A model generated the notes under the pieces. That model saw only the letters and a list, made by a program, of their open reading frames with translations. It did not search any database and was not told the DNA's origin. A stretch of 45,772 nucleotides of DNA from a virus. Every line of letters starts with the position of its first letter. Position 1 is the first letter of the stretch. Location of the stretch: the IMG/VR virus record IMGVR_UViG_3300045049_000036, positions 1-45,772 of that record. The stretch is one strand, 5' to 3'. The translations under genes were made by a program, and so were the position numbers. Of this stretch, positions 1-6,539 are shown one piece after another.

Positions 1-213
1 TAGCACGTGATTCTGTGCACTTGATTTAAAGTTGTGAATTGTATAGAAAGGAAGACGTACCCATGTGAACGCGCGCATCGATCTGACGATTGTTGTGCCA
101 TCAAACTCTGCATAAAACACGTTCTGTGGATTGACCAAAGCGGCCATTACTTCATTGTGATCCGAATAGATTGATTCTTGTACCGACAACCACGCGTCGT
201 CTTTTACTTTCAT
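1..213 (-). CDS. Hypothetical protein, C-terminus cut by window edge
   Basis: An open frame starts at an ATG at 213 and runs off the left edge of the window, giving 71 visible residues that begin MKVKDDAWLS. An in-frame TTG four codons upstream is a possible alternative start. The visible part has a beta-strand-like patch (FYAEFDGTTIVRSMRAFTWV) that loosely recalls the N-terminal half of a GNAT-like protein, but no diagnostic motif is visible. It lies 25 bases downstream of an oxygenase-like gene and is co-oriented with it, so it is probably the next gene of the accessory operon. The function is not recognised. Confidence 0.55.
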   Translation of the reverse strand, partial: MKVKDDAWLSVQESIYSDHNEVMAALVNPQNVFYAEFDGTTIVRSMRAFTWVRLPFYTIHNFKSSAQNHVL

Positions 214-238
214 CAAGCCCTTCAACCTATAGACGTCT

Positions 239-829
239 TTAAGATGATCTAGGTAGGCTGTTGTGTCTTTCCAATTCAGTCGTCTTATTGAGTTCATTGT
301 TTATTTCTTTCAAGATGTCGCGAGCTTGTTCGTATGTGAAGTTACGGCTAACACTCCAACTAATTACATGACGCTCTGCCTTAGAATTGTTCTTTACCGA
401 ATGCGGGATCTTTGTATTGAACAAGCATGGTGACTGCATAGAATATGAGAACAGAGAAGTCATCGCATCTTCATCGTATATACGATGCTTCTGATCTTCA
501 TCGATAGTCAGATCTATTGATGCTGTAGACCACCATGTTGTAGTGCTTTCTATTGATCCATACGACCAACACGGAAAGTTTATACACGCGGTTCTATCAT
601 CTACATGGATGGGCCACGACCCCAACGGTTTTACACGCATTAACGTGACTGTCTGCCCAGTGAATGACATTGCCCGGCCAATAAACGGCATGAACGTCGT
701 TGCATCAAGATATGTGTACGGTTCTTTAGATGCGTATAGATGGAATATCGTCTCAAAGTAGACTGGATCCCATCCAAAAGCCATTTCTAACTGAGACCCA
801 ATCGGATAGACATAGTTTTCTTCATTCAT
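239..829 (-). CDS. Putative 2OG-Fe(II) oxygenase-like protein
   Basis: The ATG at 829 overlaps the TGA of the preceding gene as ATGA and is chosen over a TTG at 883; the product is 196 residues. An IHVDD motif (His75, Asp77) is followed by IPHSVKNN (His143) and by Arg153 in RHVISW. This is the HxD...H...R layout of the iron and 2-oxoglutarate sites of cupin-fold dioxygenases. Such enzymes hydroxylate or otherwise oxidise amino acids, proteins, lipids or nucleobases, and the substrate here cannot be told. It is one of three such proteins in this accessory region and lies in the same operon as a radical SAM enzyme. The family call rests on motif spacing only; overall similarity to a named family was not recognised. 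Confidence 0.6.
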   Translation of the reverse strand: MNEENYVYPIGSQLEMAFGWDPVYFETIFHLYASKEPYTYLDATTFMPFIGRAMSFTGQTVTLMRVKPLGSWPIHVDDRTACINFPCWSYGSIESTTTWWSTASIDLTIDEDQKHRIYDEDAMTSLFSYSMQSPCLFNTKIPHSVKNNSKAERHVISWSVSRNFTYEQARDILKEINNELNKTTELERHNSLPRSS

Positions 830-1260
830 GTCCGCGGTACAGGAGAAGACATTGTATTGAATAGTTGGAGCGATGATGCCCAATTAACGGGCTCTACGTC
901 AGACTCACCTTCTCTGGTCTCCGTAGTGAAATTTAGTGCTGTCTTGATCGAAGTGCGCAAGTTCAAGAAGTCTACAAGATCCTTACAACTGTTGGCCCAA
1001 GCATCAAATGCTGCCTTGTCCGTGAACATGATGTGCGACATTACATTTTGGTTGTCTTCTGGATTGACGAACATCTCAAATGACAATGCGTCAGCACGCA
1101 AACTCGCGTCTACTTCTGCACCTGTAGCTATATACGATTGTAGAATTGTCTTATCTACGCCAGGAATATTTGCCGTAGCAAGAAGAGATTTGTCGACCAG
1201 CATCTGTGCATTGAACAGGTCTGGACTTTTGAAAACATATTGAACTAGAACATGATACAT
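826..1260 (-). CDS. Hypothetical protein, 144 aa
   Basis: The ATG at 1260 has AGGA about 6 bases upstream. The product is 144 residues, starting MYHVLVQYVF. The N-terminal 95 residues alternate short strands and helices (YHVLVQYVF, ALSFEMFV, HIMFTDKAAFDAWANSC) in a way that recalls a small ferredoxin-like alpha/beta barrel, as in ABM-type domains, but this is only an impression. The C-terminal 40 residues are polar and probably flexible. It sits 8 bases after the radical SAM gene and is coupled by ATGA overlap to the oxygenase-like gene that follows, so it may be a small partner of those enzymes. No function is assigned. Confidence 0.7.
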   Translation of the reverse strand: MYHVLVQYVFKSPDLFNAQMLVDKSLLATANIPGVDKTILQSYIATGAEVDASLRADALSFEMFVNPEDNQNVMSHIMFTDKAAFDAWANSCKDLVDFLNLRTSIKTALNFTTETREGESDVEPVNWASSLQLFNTMSSPVPRT

Positions 1261-1268
1261 GATGATTC

Positions 1269-2561
1269 CTACATAAATTGTAAAGCAGCAGCCTTGGGGA
1301 AAAGTGCGCGCCAGTTTGTGTTTCGCGTACCATCCAGATAGTCCATAAAAGCAAAGAACCTGTTGGCTTTATCCGGATTTTCCATGCGTGCAGGGGAGGA
1401 TCGTAAGTAACTTACGACTCTATGCGACCACTTGCTATGTGAACGCGTGTATTGATCTAGATAGTCTATCATAGCATTCTTTTGATTGGTGTTAAACACG
1501 CGTAGGTCCAAGTAGCCCGGAGTGTCAACAAATCTAAAATGCGCATCTTTACCTAGACGAATTTTGCTATACTGCTCGATGTCAAACACATCAAACACAT
1601 TTAGTGGTGTAATGCACGAGGTCAACAGCAATTCCACATTCGGCATCTTTCTCTGAACGATCTTGGCCACATTATCGTCAAAGATATCCCACTGTCCAGG
1701 GAATCTCATTACTTCGTACTTGGACCCTACGTCGTCTAAAGAAATACGCAGTTCAACGCGCTTGAAGTGTGGCCATAGATTGAGAATGCGGTCATTCAAG
1801 GCGCTCAGGTTAGTATCTAACTCAATAACAAACTCATTAGCAATACCTGCTTCAACTATCCGTTCGAGCATCGTCACGTGAGACTTGATCAACATCGGCT
1901 CGCCACCCGTGAAATAAATGTGCCTCAACGTCGGAAGTGCGTTGTCGAAACGTTTCCACCAGATATCTGATTCCCACCAAGGCACATCCCTGTCACCTAC
2001 CATTCCAGTGCCTAAGCGCTCGCCAGTAATCTTGATGATTTTGCCATTCCATGGAAAATGATCCTTTTCGTTGAAAGCCTGATACTCTTCATACCACTTA
2101 TCAGAATACCATGGACCGCAAGTCACGCACTTGTAGTTGCACAAATTACCGAATCGAAGATCTAACGAACGAATTGGCCCCATAAAACGACCGCTGCCGC
2201 TAGTCAATTCATCGCTGTTTTCTGGAGTCGGAAATTCTGGAATGTTCTCTGGCAACAACTTCATTAAGAAGGTGCGCCTACTATTACCTTGGATAGCATC
2301 TCTGTTATAGCAGCACTCGCACAAAGAACTCTTCTCATCGCAAACGTGTTTTGCTCGCAGATAAGAATGCCATTTGCTGTTCAAAGCATCTTCAAAAGAA
2401 TGTGTCCAAACACTCATTTCTTGCCCTGTTGCAACGTCCTTGCATCCTCCCATGTCGTGCTTCTGACTATTGGTCAGCGTACATAGCCTATACGAACCAT
2501 CTGGATTGATCACAACAGAACTATAAGGGATATTGCAATAAACGTCTTTATCCAGAATCAT
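1269..2561 (-). CDS. Radical SAM enzyme with N-terminal auxiliary cysteine cluster
   Basis: The ATG at 2561 overlaps the preceding stop as ATGA and is preferred to an upstream in-frame start at 2594; this gives 430 residues. The radical SAM signature CNYKCVTC (Cys141, Cys145, Cys148) binds the 4Fe-4S cluster that cleaves S-adenosylmethionine, and FTGGEPML is the usual GGEP glycine-rich SAM-binding motif. The first 90 residues carry six further cysteines (Cys9, 27, 74, 81, 83, 84), resembling a SPASM/twitch-type auxiliary cluster domain placed before the radical SAM core. Many twitch/SPASM enzymes modify peptides or proteins. Neighbours are an oxygenase-like protein and a fatty acid desaturase. 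Family identity is secure; the substrate is unknown. Confidence 0.9.
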   Translation of the reverse strand: MILDKDVYCNIPYSSVVINPDGSYRLCTLTNSQKHDMGGCKDVATGQEMSVWTHSFEDALNSKWHSYLRAKHVCDEKSSLCECCYNRDAIQGNSRRTFLMKLLPENIPEFPTPENSDELTSGSGRFMGPIRSLDLRFGNLCNYKCVTCGPWYSDKWYEEYQAFNEKDHFPWNGKIIKITGERLGTGMVGDRDVPWWESDIWWKRFDNALPTLRHIYFTGGEPMLIKSHVTMLERIVEAGIANEFVIELDTNLSALNDRILNLWPHFKRVELRISLDDVGSKYEVMRFPGQWDIFDDNVAKIVQRKMPNVELLLTSCITPLNVFDVFDIEQYSKIRLGKDAHFRFVDTPGYLDLRVFNTNQKNAMIDYLDQYTRSHSKWSHRVVSYLRSSPARMENPDKANRFFAFMDYLDGTRNTNWRALFPKAAALQFM

Positions 2562-3133
2562 GTTAAACCTAATCTTTGTTCTGTTTCGGACCACGATAGT
2601 GACTGCTTTGTCTGGCGGTCCACGAATCGTAAGCTGGCTAGTAGACGCGGCCCTATGATGACATCTACATTGTGAGGAACTTCTGGACGTACTAAAGTAG
2701 GTCCATTGATAGCTATCGTCTCGATCAATTCCACTTCGTCTGGTCTAAAGCTTATGTAGCTAGAAGTGCCTTCTCGTTTGGAGCCAGACCCCTTAGAAAG
2801 CGCTCGGTAGAAATGCATCAGACTGCATCCTTCTAGTTCCACATTGATAGCTGAATGTACTGGATTGTCCGGACTTGGCATGTCTATATGGATCAATCCA
2901 GGAATCTTGACGTTCTGCCGGTAGAAAAAGGCAATTGCGCTCCATTCCAGACTATGGATAGCGGCCCATTCTTTCACTGATGCAGACAACATAGTGGGCG
3001 GAACTATCGCCAGATCTTCGAGTCCTTTCGGTCTGTGCTTGAATCCTTCGACAAACATGTCAGAAGGAAAGTTGTGAACGCGATGATAGTAATTTACCTT
3101 GGTTTGCCAAGGAACGGAAGGAAAATCACGCAT
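2558..3133 (-). CDS. Putative 2OG-Fe(II) oxygenase-like protein
   Basis: The product is 191 residues. The ATG at 3133 has GGGAG about 8 bases upstream, so the 40-base overlap with the end of the desaturase gene is probably real. IHIDMPS (His82, Asp84) and EVPHNVD (His154), followed by an Arg at 163, give the HxD...H...R pattern of double-stranded beta-helix dioxygenases. The strand NVELEGC between the motifs fits that fold. It is the second HxD...H protein in the operon and lies between a desaturase and a radical SAM gene. The metal-binding assignment is inferred from motif and spacing; the substrate is unknown. Confidence 0.6.
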   Translation of the reverse strand: MRDFPSVPWQTKVNYYHRVHNFPSDMFVEGFKHRPKGLEDLAIVPPTMLSASVKEWAAIHSLEWSAIAFFYRQNVKIPGLIHIDMPSPDNPVHSAINVELEGCSLMHFYRALSKGSGSKREGTSSYISFRPDEVELIETIAINGPTLVRPEVPHNVDVIIGPRLLASLRFVDRQTKQSLSWSETEQRLGLT

Positions 3134-3897
3134 GGATCAAACTCCCACCATTTTCCACTTATACCTGAGCCTAGATTGAACGGCTTTGGGTCATAATGAT
3201 GGTTGTTATGCCAGCCTTGGCCGAACGCAAACCACCCAAGAAGAACATTATTTTGGCTGTTGTCTGGAGTATCGAACACACGATAGCCGATTAACCCCTT
3301 ACGATGACCGAAGACATTGACTAAATTGTCTTGCAGTAAAGCAAACCCGGTCGGAAGACAGAACCACGCTAGTGCGGCTTGCCAATCGTAGAAAAAGGCT
3401 ACGAAAAGAGGAACTCCCCAAAGCAATTTCATATTGTTGTTGTGGAACCAAACATGATTCGGTTTACGTAACAGATCAACCGAATATCGCATGCTGATGT
3501 TTGGGTTAGCCTCAGTGATTTTTGTTGTCCATCCGAAGAATGCGTGCCACGCACTGTATGCGACAGGGCTGTGAAGATCCTTCGGTGTGTCAGCATACGG
3601 ATGGTGTAAGCCACGATGGACAGCTACCCAAGTGATGGACGATCCCTGCCCGGCAAGCGCAGCAAAGAACAGAATGATGTTCTCTTTCCACCTAGGAAGA
3701 TCGTGTGTCTTATGGGAAAACACTCGATGGTATCCTGTAGCAATTCCAAGACCGGAGATCAGGAACCAGCCTACTAACGTTCCCCATAAGTAATGTAGGC
3801 TAATCGTTCCTTTTACCATTAAGATGATAGTCGCAAGAGCTAGTGTCACGAACGGAACAAAGCTAAACCATGAATAGAGTGAGATTTTCTTAAACAT
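3094..3897 (-). CDS. Membrane fatty acid desaturase (acyl-CoA delta-9 type)
   Basis: The product is 267 residues from the ATG at 3897, one base after the preceding stop; an in-frame ATG at 3912 is an alternative, and neither has a clear ribosome binding site. The three histidine boxes of the integral-membrane desaturase family are intact: HRVFSH (57-62), HRGLHH (94-99) and HNNHH (230-234). They are separated by hydrophobic membrane segments. These boxes hold the di-iron centre that inserts a double bond into an acyl chain at the membrane surface. Size and layout fit the bacterial acyl-CoA or acyl-lipid delta-9 group. Desaturases are rare in phages; this one could alter host membrane fluidity or supply a lipid substrate to neighbouring enzymes. 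Confidence 0.9.
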   Translation of the reverse strand: MFKKISLYSWFSFVPFVTLALATIILMVKGTISLHYLWGTLVGWFLISGLGIATGYHRVFSHKTHDLPRWKENIILFFAALAGQGSSITWVAVHRGLHHPYADTPKDLHSPVAYSAWHAFFGWTTKITEANPNISMRYSVDLLRKPNHVWFHNNNMKLLWGVPLFVAFFYDWQAALAWFCLPTGFALLQDNLVNVFGHRKGLIGYRVFDTPDNSQNNVLLGWFAFGQGWHNNHHYDPKPFNLGSGISGKWWEFDPCVIFLPFLGKPR

Positions 3898-3898
3898 T

Positions 3899-4477
3899 TT
3901 ACATGAATGCATTAGTGTCAATTACTTTGACGAAGCCACGAACAACCATGTCTTCAGTGTATAGCGTGCGTCCACACAGTATTTCCCAGAAGTCCGTGAA
4001 CTTTGGTCTAGTTAACGCCGGTATCTCCAAATCTACGTATGAGATATAACTCGCAACAGTCATAGCTCGCCTAAGATATTGGTAACCTTTCACATGGCGT
4101 GCAGGATACATGGCGTAAAAACGACGAAAGCCGTCAGCCTCATAGAGGGTGACAGCTTTATCCATCATAGCACCAAGTGCGGAGATTCCATTTGAAATGC
4201 CTTTACGCGTGTGCATTCTGATCGCATACCAGCAGGGTTGCTCTGACGAAACCGCAGTCAACAGCACTCCGTCCAATCTATTGTCTGAAAATGCACCGAT
4301 AATTCTACCTATCTGGTGACCACGATCAGATAGGGCTAACAAGTTGATCGTACTTAGATGAGCTTGTTGTCGCATCTTCTTCAACGACTGCTGATCGATA
4401 CCCAGTAGGTTGGTTCTAGACTCGATTACTTCTTTTATCGAGTCAGAATCGTTTGACGTAAGGATTCTTGTTTCCAT
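3899..4477 (-). CDS. Hypothetical protein, possibly GNAT-like acyltransferase
   Basis: The product is 192 residues from the ATG at 4477, with GAAGGA 5 bases upstream. A mixed alpha/beta pattern is visible: an N-terminal helix, strands (TINLLALSD, LDGVLLTAVS, CWYAIRMHT) and a helix ending in DGFRRFYAMYP, where an acetyltransferase would place its acceptor half. No clear acetyl-CoA loop (Q/RxxGxG/A) is visible, so the GNAT idea is weak. It lies 2 bases after the PP-loop ATPase and one base before the desaturase, implying co-translation with both. Confidence 0.65.
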   Translation of the reverse strand: METRILTSNDSDSIKEVIESRTNLLGIDQQSLKKMRQQAHLSTINLLALSDRGHQIGRIIGAFSDNRLDGVLLTAVSSEQPCWYAIRMHTRKGISNGISALGAMMDKAVTLYEADGFRRFYAMYPARHVKGYQYLRRAMTVASYISYVDLEIPALTRPKFTDFWEILCGRTLYTEDMVVRGFVKVIDTNAFM

Positions 4478-4479
4478 TT

Positions 4480-5403
4480 TTATCCTTCAAACTCTACTCC
4501 TAGATCGATCATGAAGTCGAGTAATGGTCTTCTGTAAACCTGCATAGGAATCATCTTGTCTTTTAACTTTCTGCGCACAAGATGATTCGACCACATGAGA
4601 TGTTCGTACCCATGCAGTTTGGTGTTAGCGTGTAACTTGTATCCAAGTTCCTTTTCAAACGCTGCGTTCTTGGTAGAGATCAAGGACAGTTTGTTAGGAT
4701 TCCGTCCGGTAAGAACATCTCGAATTAATGGACTATTTATCCACGAAGCCATCAATTCTGGTGTATAAGAAAACACTTCGTTGATGATTGGATGGCCGGT
4801 CGCCTTTGAATATCGATATGTGCTTCCGTCCTCGTCTTCACGGTAGGTAAAGAACCACTGTGGTTCAGAATGAACCGAAATGCTTGGCGTTTGGTGCTTC
4901 TGCACGTAAATTTCGCCGCCCATCAATACTGGATTATTTACACGTCTGGCATATTCTAAAACCGTGATGTATGCCAATTGGGTGCAGTTATATTTGAAGG
5001 CAACATCTAGATACTGTTCATCTGCAATGTAGGTATCAACGTCATGCTTCCACCTATTCACCTTTAGATCGTGCGCTTCACAGAAGGAGAAAGCGTGCAT
5101 GACCTCGGCACTATTTTCCCCGCCAGTAAACTCGATAGTGTGAACTTCTGGCCGCACTCCAAGCGCAAGCAGATATCGAAGCACAAGCTCGCTATCAGCA
5201 CCACCACTATAAAACAGAGACAGGCGTGAACCGTTTTCATCTACTAGTTTCTCCATCGCCAAATGAAACTCGACAGGCCAGCTCATAGGCTTTCTGACGC
5301 AACGCCCAACACCGACAGTGAATCTTTCCCAGGGGTAGAAACGCGTCCCAAACAAACGACCTTCAATGCCCCAGAATAGATGTTGGTTGTGTGTCAGGTT
5401 CAT
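4480..5403 (-). CDS. PP-loop ATPase, asparagine-synthase-like
   Basis: The product is 307 residues. The ATG at 5403 has AGGA 8 bases upstream and is preferred to an upstream in-frame TTG at 5427. The segment LFYSGGADS (SGGADS at residues 66-71) is the PP-loop that binds ATP pyrophosphate in N-type ATPases. This superfamily (asparagine synthase C-terminal domain, QueC, ThiI, TilS) adenylates a carboxyl, carbonyl or base before amide, thiol or amine transfer. The following stretch (VRPEVHTIEF, then a Trp-Lys-His-Asp segment) fits the alpha/beta fold. No glutaminase domain is present. A role as an amide- or bond-forming step in the local enzyme cluster is plausible; the substrate is unknown. Confidence 0.8.
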   Translation of the reverse strand: MNLTHNQHLFWGIEGRLFGTRFYPWERFTVGVGRCVRKPMSWPVEFHLAMEKLVDENGSRLSLFYSGGADSELVLRYLLALGVRPEVHTIEFTGGENSAEVMHAFSFCEAHDLKVNRWKHDVDTYIADEQYLDVAFKYNCTQLAYITVLEYARRVNNPVLMGGEIYVQKHQTPSISVHSEPQWFFTYREDEDGSTYRYSKATGHPIINEVFSYTPELMASWINSPLIRDVLTGRNPNKLSLISTKNAAFEKELGYKLHANTKLHGYEHLMWSNHLVRRKLKDKMIPMQVYRRPLLDFMIDLGVEFEG

Positions 5404-5411
5404 ATTATTTC

Positions 5412-5717
5412 CTAATCTTCGTACCAAACACCTTCATGCAGGTATCCGTGCCAACTTCTTAGGTCACCAGTCTTACTATTGCGGCCTGCTGTCACAAGAA
5501 TGCTCGGACTAACGGTAATAGTACCGTCTTCGTGTTCAGTGATATCATGATTGCTCAAGTTGGCAAAAATCGAATCGCCGTCTGGAAAGTCATGCGGCAC
5601 GCGAGCATACCAATGACCGTCGTGTGGATGCTTGCCATATTCGCCGGGTTGGAGATATGTAGTATCCGGGTCTGGATCACGGCGTATTCCTCGACCAATA
5701 TCGCGTCCTGCTTTCAT
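5412..5717 (-). CDS. Small DUF6527-like protein
   Basis: The product is 101 residues from the ATG at 5717, which overlaps the stop of the preceding 45-residue ORF as ATGA. It is rich in His, Asp and Trp, and its ending (ITVSPSIL ... WHGYLHEGVW) resembles the C-terminal signature (SPS..., H-G-x-L/V-x-x-G-x-W) seen in small phage and bacterial proteins annotated DUF6527. The zinc-ligand cysteines common in that family are not seen. It sits 8 bases before the PP-loop gene. The function of the family is unknown, and the family match is from memory of the motif. Confidence 0.65.
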   Translation of the reverse strand: MKAGRDIGRGIRRDPDPDTTYLQPGEYGKHPHDGHWYARVPHDFPDGDSIFANLSNHDITEHEDGTITVSPSILVTAGRNSKTGDLRSWHGYLHEGVWYED

Positions 5718-5851
5718 CTAAATCTTTCTAGACATTCGAGAATTGTTTTCTTTATCCTATTGAACAACGTTTCTTTCTGTTTTGAACATCTGCAAATAGA
5801 ATACCAGCATTTCGTGCAATAGAGACGAACGGGTTGGTAACTGTTACTCAT
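5714..5851 (-). CDS. Tiny cysteine-rich protein, 45 aa
   Basis: A 45-codon frame starts at the ATG at 5851 and ends in TGA overlapping the next ATG (ATGA), the same coupling used by several genes in this operon. The product begins MSNSYQPVRL and has CTKC followed five residues later by CRC, a possible small zinc-binding knuckle, then a basic and amphipathic tail. No clear ribosome binding site precedes it. It fills what would otherwise be a 160-base gap. The stop/start coupling and Cys spacing support a real gene, but it is short. Confidence 0.5.
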   Translation of the reverse strand: MSNSYQPVRLYCTKCWYSICRCSKQKETLFNRIKKTILECLERFR

Positions 5852-5878
5852 AAGATGGATTAAATGTGCAGGCCGTCT

Positions 5879-6070
5879 TTAGTTTTCGTCACCTTGAATC
5901 TTGCGAAGTTTTTCTTTCAGTTCCTCGTGCATCTTCGTAGTGCAGTGAGAACCTAGCTGCACAGAGCGACGGCATAGAACTGCAAAACATAGGCCAGCGA
6001 TATACCAATCTTTCTCTTGCATCAGTGATGATGCCAGCTCCGCTAAGTACGGAAATGGAACTGTTTCCAT
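5879..6070 (-). CDS. Hypothetical protein, 63 aa, possibly 5'-truncated by a frameshift
   Basis: The frame starts at the ATG at 6070 or an in-frame TTG at 6082; neither has a convincing ribosome binding site. The product has a hydrophobic helix with two Cys (WYIAGLCFAVLCRRS) and a charged amphipathic C-terminus (HEELKEKLRKI). The frame stays open upstream through codons for KLKAENKISELTTE, which look like coiled-coil coding sequence but lack a normal start. A GTG at 6137 in another frame would join it if one base were removed from the six-A run at 6110-6115. The real gene may therefore span 5879-6137. Function is unknown. Confidence 0.5.
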   Translation of the reverse strand: METVPFPYLAELASSLMQEKDWYIAGLCFAVLCRRSVQLGSHCTTKMHEELKEKLRKIQGDEN

Positions 6071-6141
6071 CTCTGTAGTCAATTCGCTAATCTTGTTTTC
6101 AGCCTTTAGTTTTTTGAAGTTGTTCTGTTGTCAACACGAGT

Positions 6142-6336
6142 TTATCTCTTTACGATGGTAGTAACTATCTTGAGGGAGCTAAGCAGGCCGAATATGGCTC
6201 CGCCTGCCGCACCAACGGCACGCACCGTTTCGGCAGAATGATCACCCCAGCCGAACACTGCACCGGCAACGACGGCGCCAAGCAGGGCGAACGAGCTAAC
6301 CATTCGCAGGGTGCGGATCGTCGTCTTACTGTTCAC
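6142..6336 (-). CDS. Small membrane protein with two hydrophobic helices
   Basis: The product is 64 residues. The start is a GTG at 6336 with GGGGGAAA about 8 bases upstream. After a basic N-terminus come two Gly/Ala-rich hydrophobic segments (FALLGAVVAGAVFGW at about 15-29 and AVGAAGGAIFGLLSSL at about 40-55), ending in a basic tail (KR). Size and topology would suit a class II holin or another small inner-membrane protein, but no family is recognised and the endolysin is 4.7 kb away. It is the third of three consecutive small membrane-protein genes. Confidence 0.65.
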   Translation of the reverse strand: MNSKTTIRTLRMVSSFALLGAVVAGAVFGWGDHSAETVRAVGAAGGAIFGLLSSLKIVTTIVKR

Positions 6337-6351
6337 TGGTTTCCCCCATGG

Positions 6352-6462
6352 TTATTTGTTCGGGCGAGTTTCAGTAGATTTTCTTGACTTTTTGCTTGGA
6401 ATGGCAGCCAAGCATAATGCCATCCCTACAAAGATGGCCAATAAGGTGAATACGGTTTCCAT
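6352..6462 (-). CDS. Tiny single-pass membrane protein, 36 aa
   Basis: A 36-codon frame starts with the ATG at 6462, one base after the stop of the preceding 24-codon ORF. The product has one hydrophobic helix (VFTLLAIFVGMALCLAAI) followed by a strongly basic tail (SKKSRKSTETR), consistent with an N-out/C-in inner-membrane peptide. No ribosome binding site is obvious, so translation is probably coupled to the ORF before it. It lies 15 bases upstream of the GTG of the next small membrane protein. The function is unknown; a holin, antiholin or membrane regulator is possible. Confidence 0.5.
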   Translation of the reverse strand: METVFTLLAIFVGMALCLAAIPSKKSRKSTETRPNK

Positions 6463-6463
6463 G

Positions 6464-6538
6464 TTAGATGATGTTGAACACAAGCAACAGAAAGACAATT
6501 GCAAGAGGAACACCAAGCAGCCAAAGTATGATAGGCAT
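6464..6538 (-). CDS. Tiny hydrophobic protein, 24 aa
   Basis: A 24-codon frame from the ATG at 6538 has GGAG 8 bases upstream, inside the last codons of the protease gene. Almost the whole product is one hydrophobic helix (starts MPIILWLLGV, ends LLLVFNII). Its spacing from neighbours (stop, one base, ATG) and good ribosome binding site suggest it is translated. It could be a membrane toxin-like or lysis-modulating peptide; no family is recognised. Confidence 0.5.
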   Translation of the reverse strand: MPIILWLLGVPLAIVFLLLVFNII

Positions 6539-6539
6539 G

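Noticed and set aside
857-1243. Plus-strand 128-codon open frame
   Set aside because: It lies fully opposite a gene that has its own ribosome site; the residue pattern is shadow-like.
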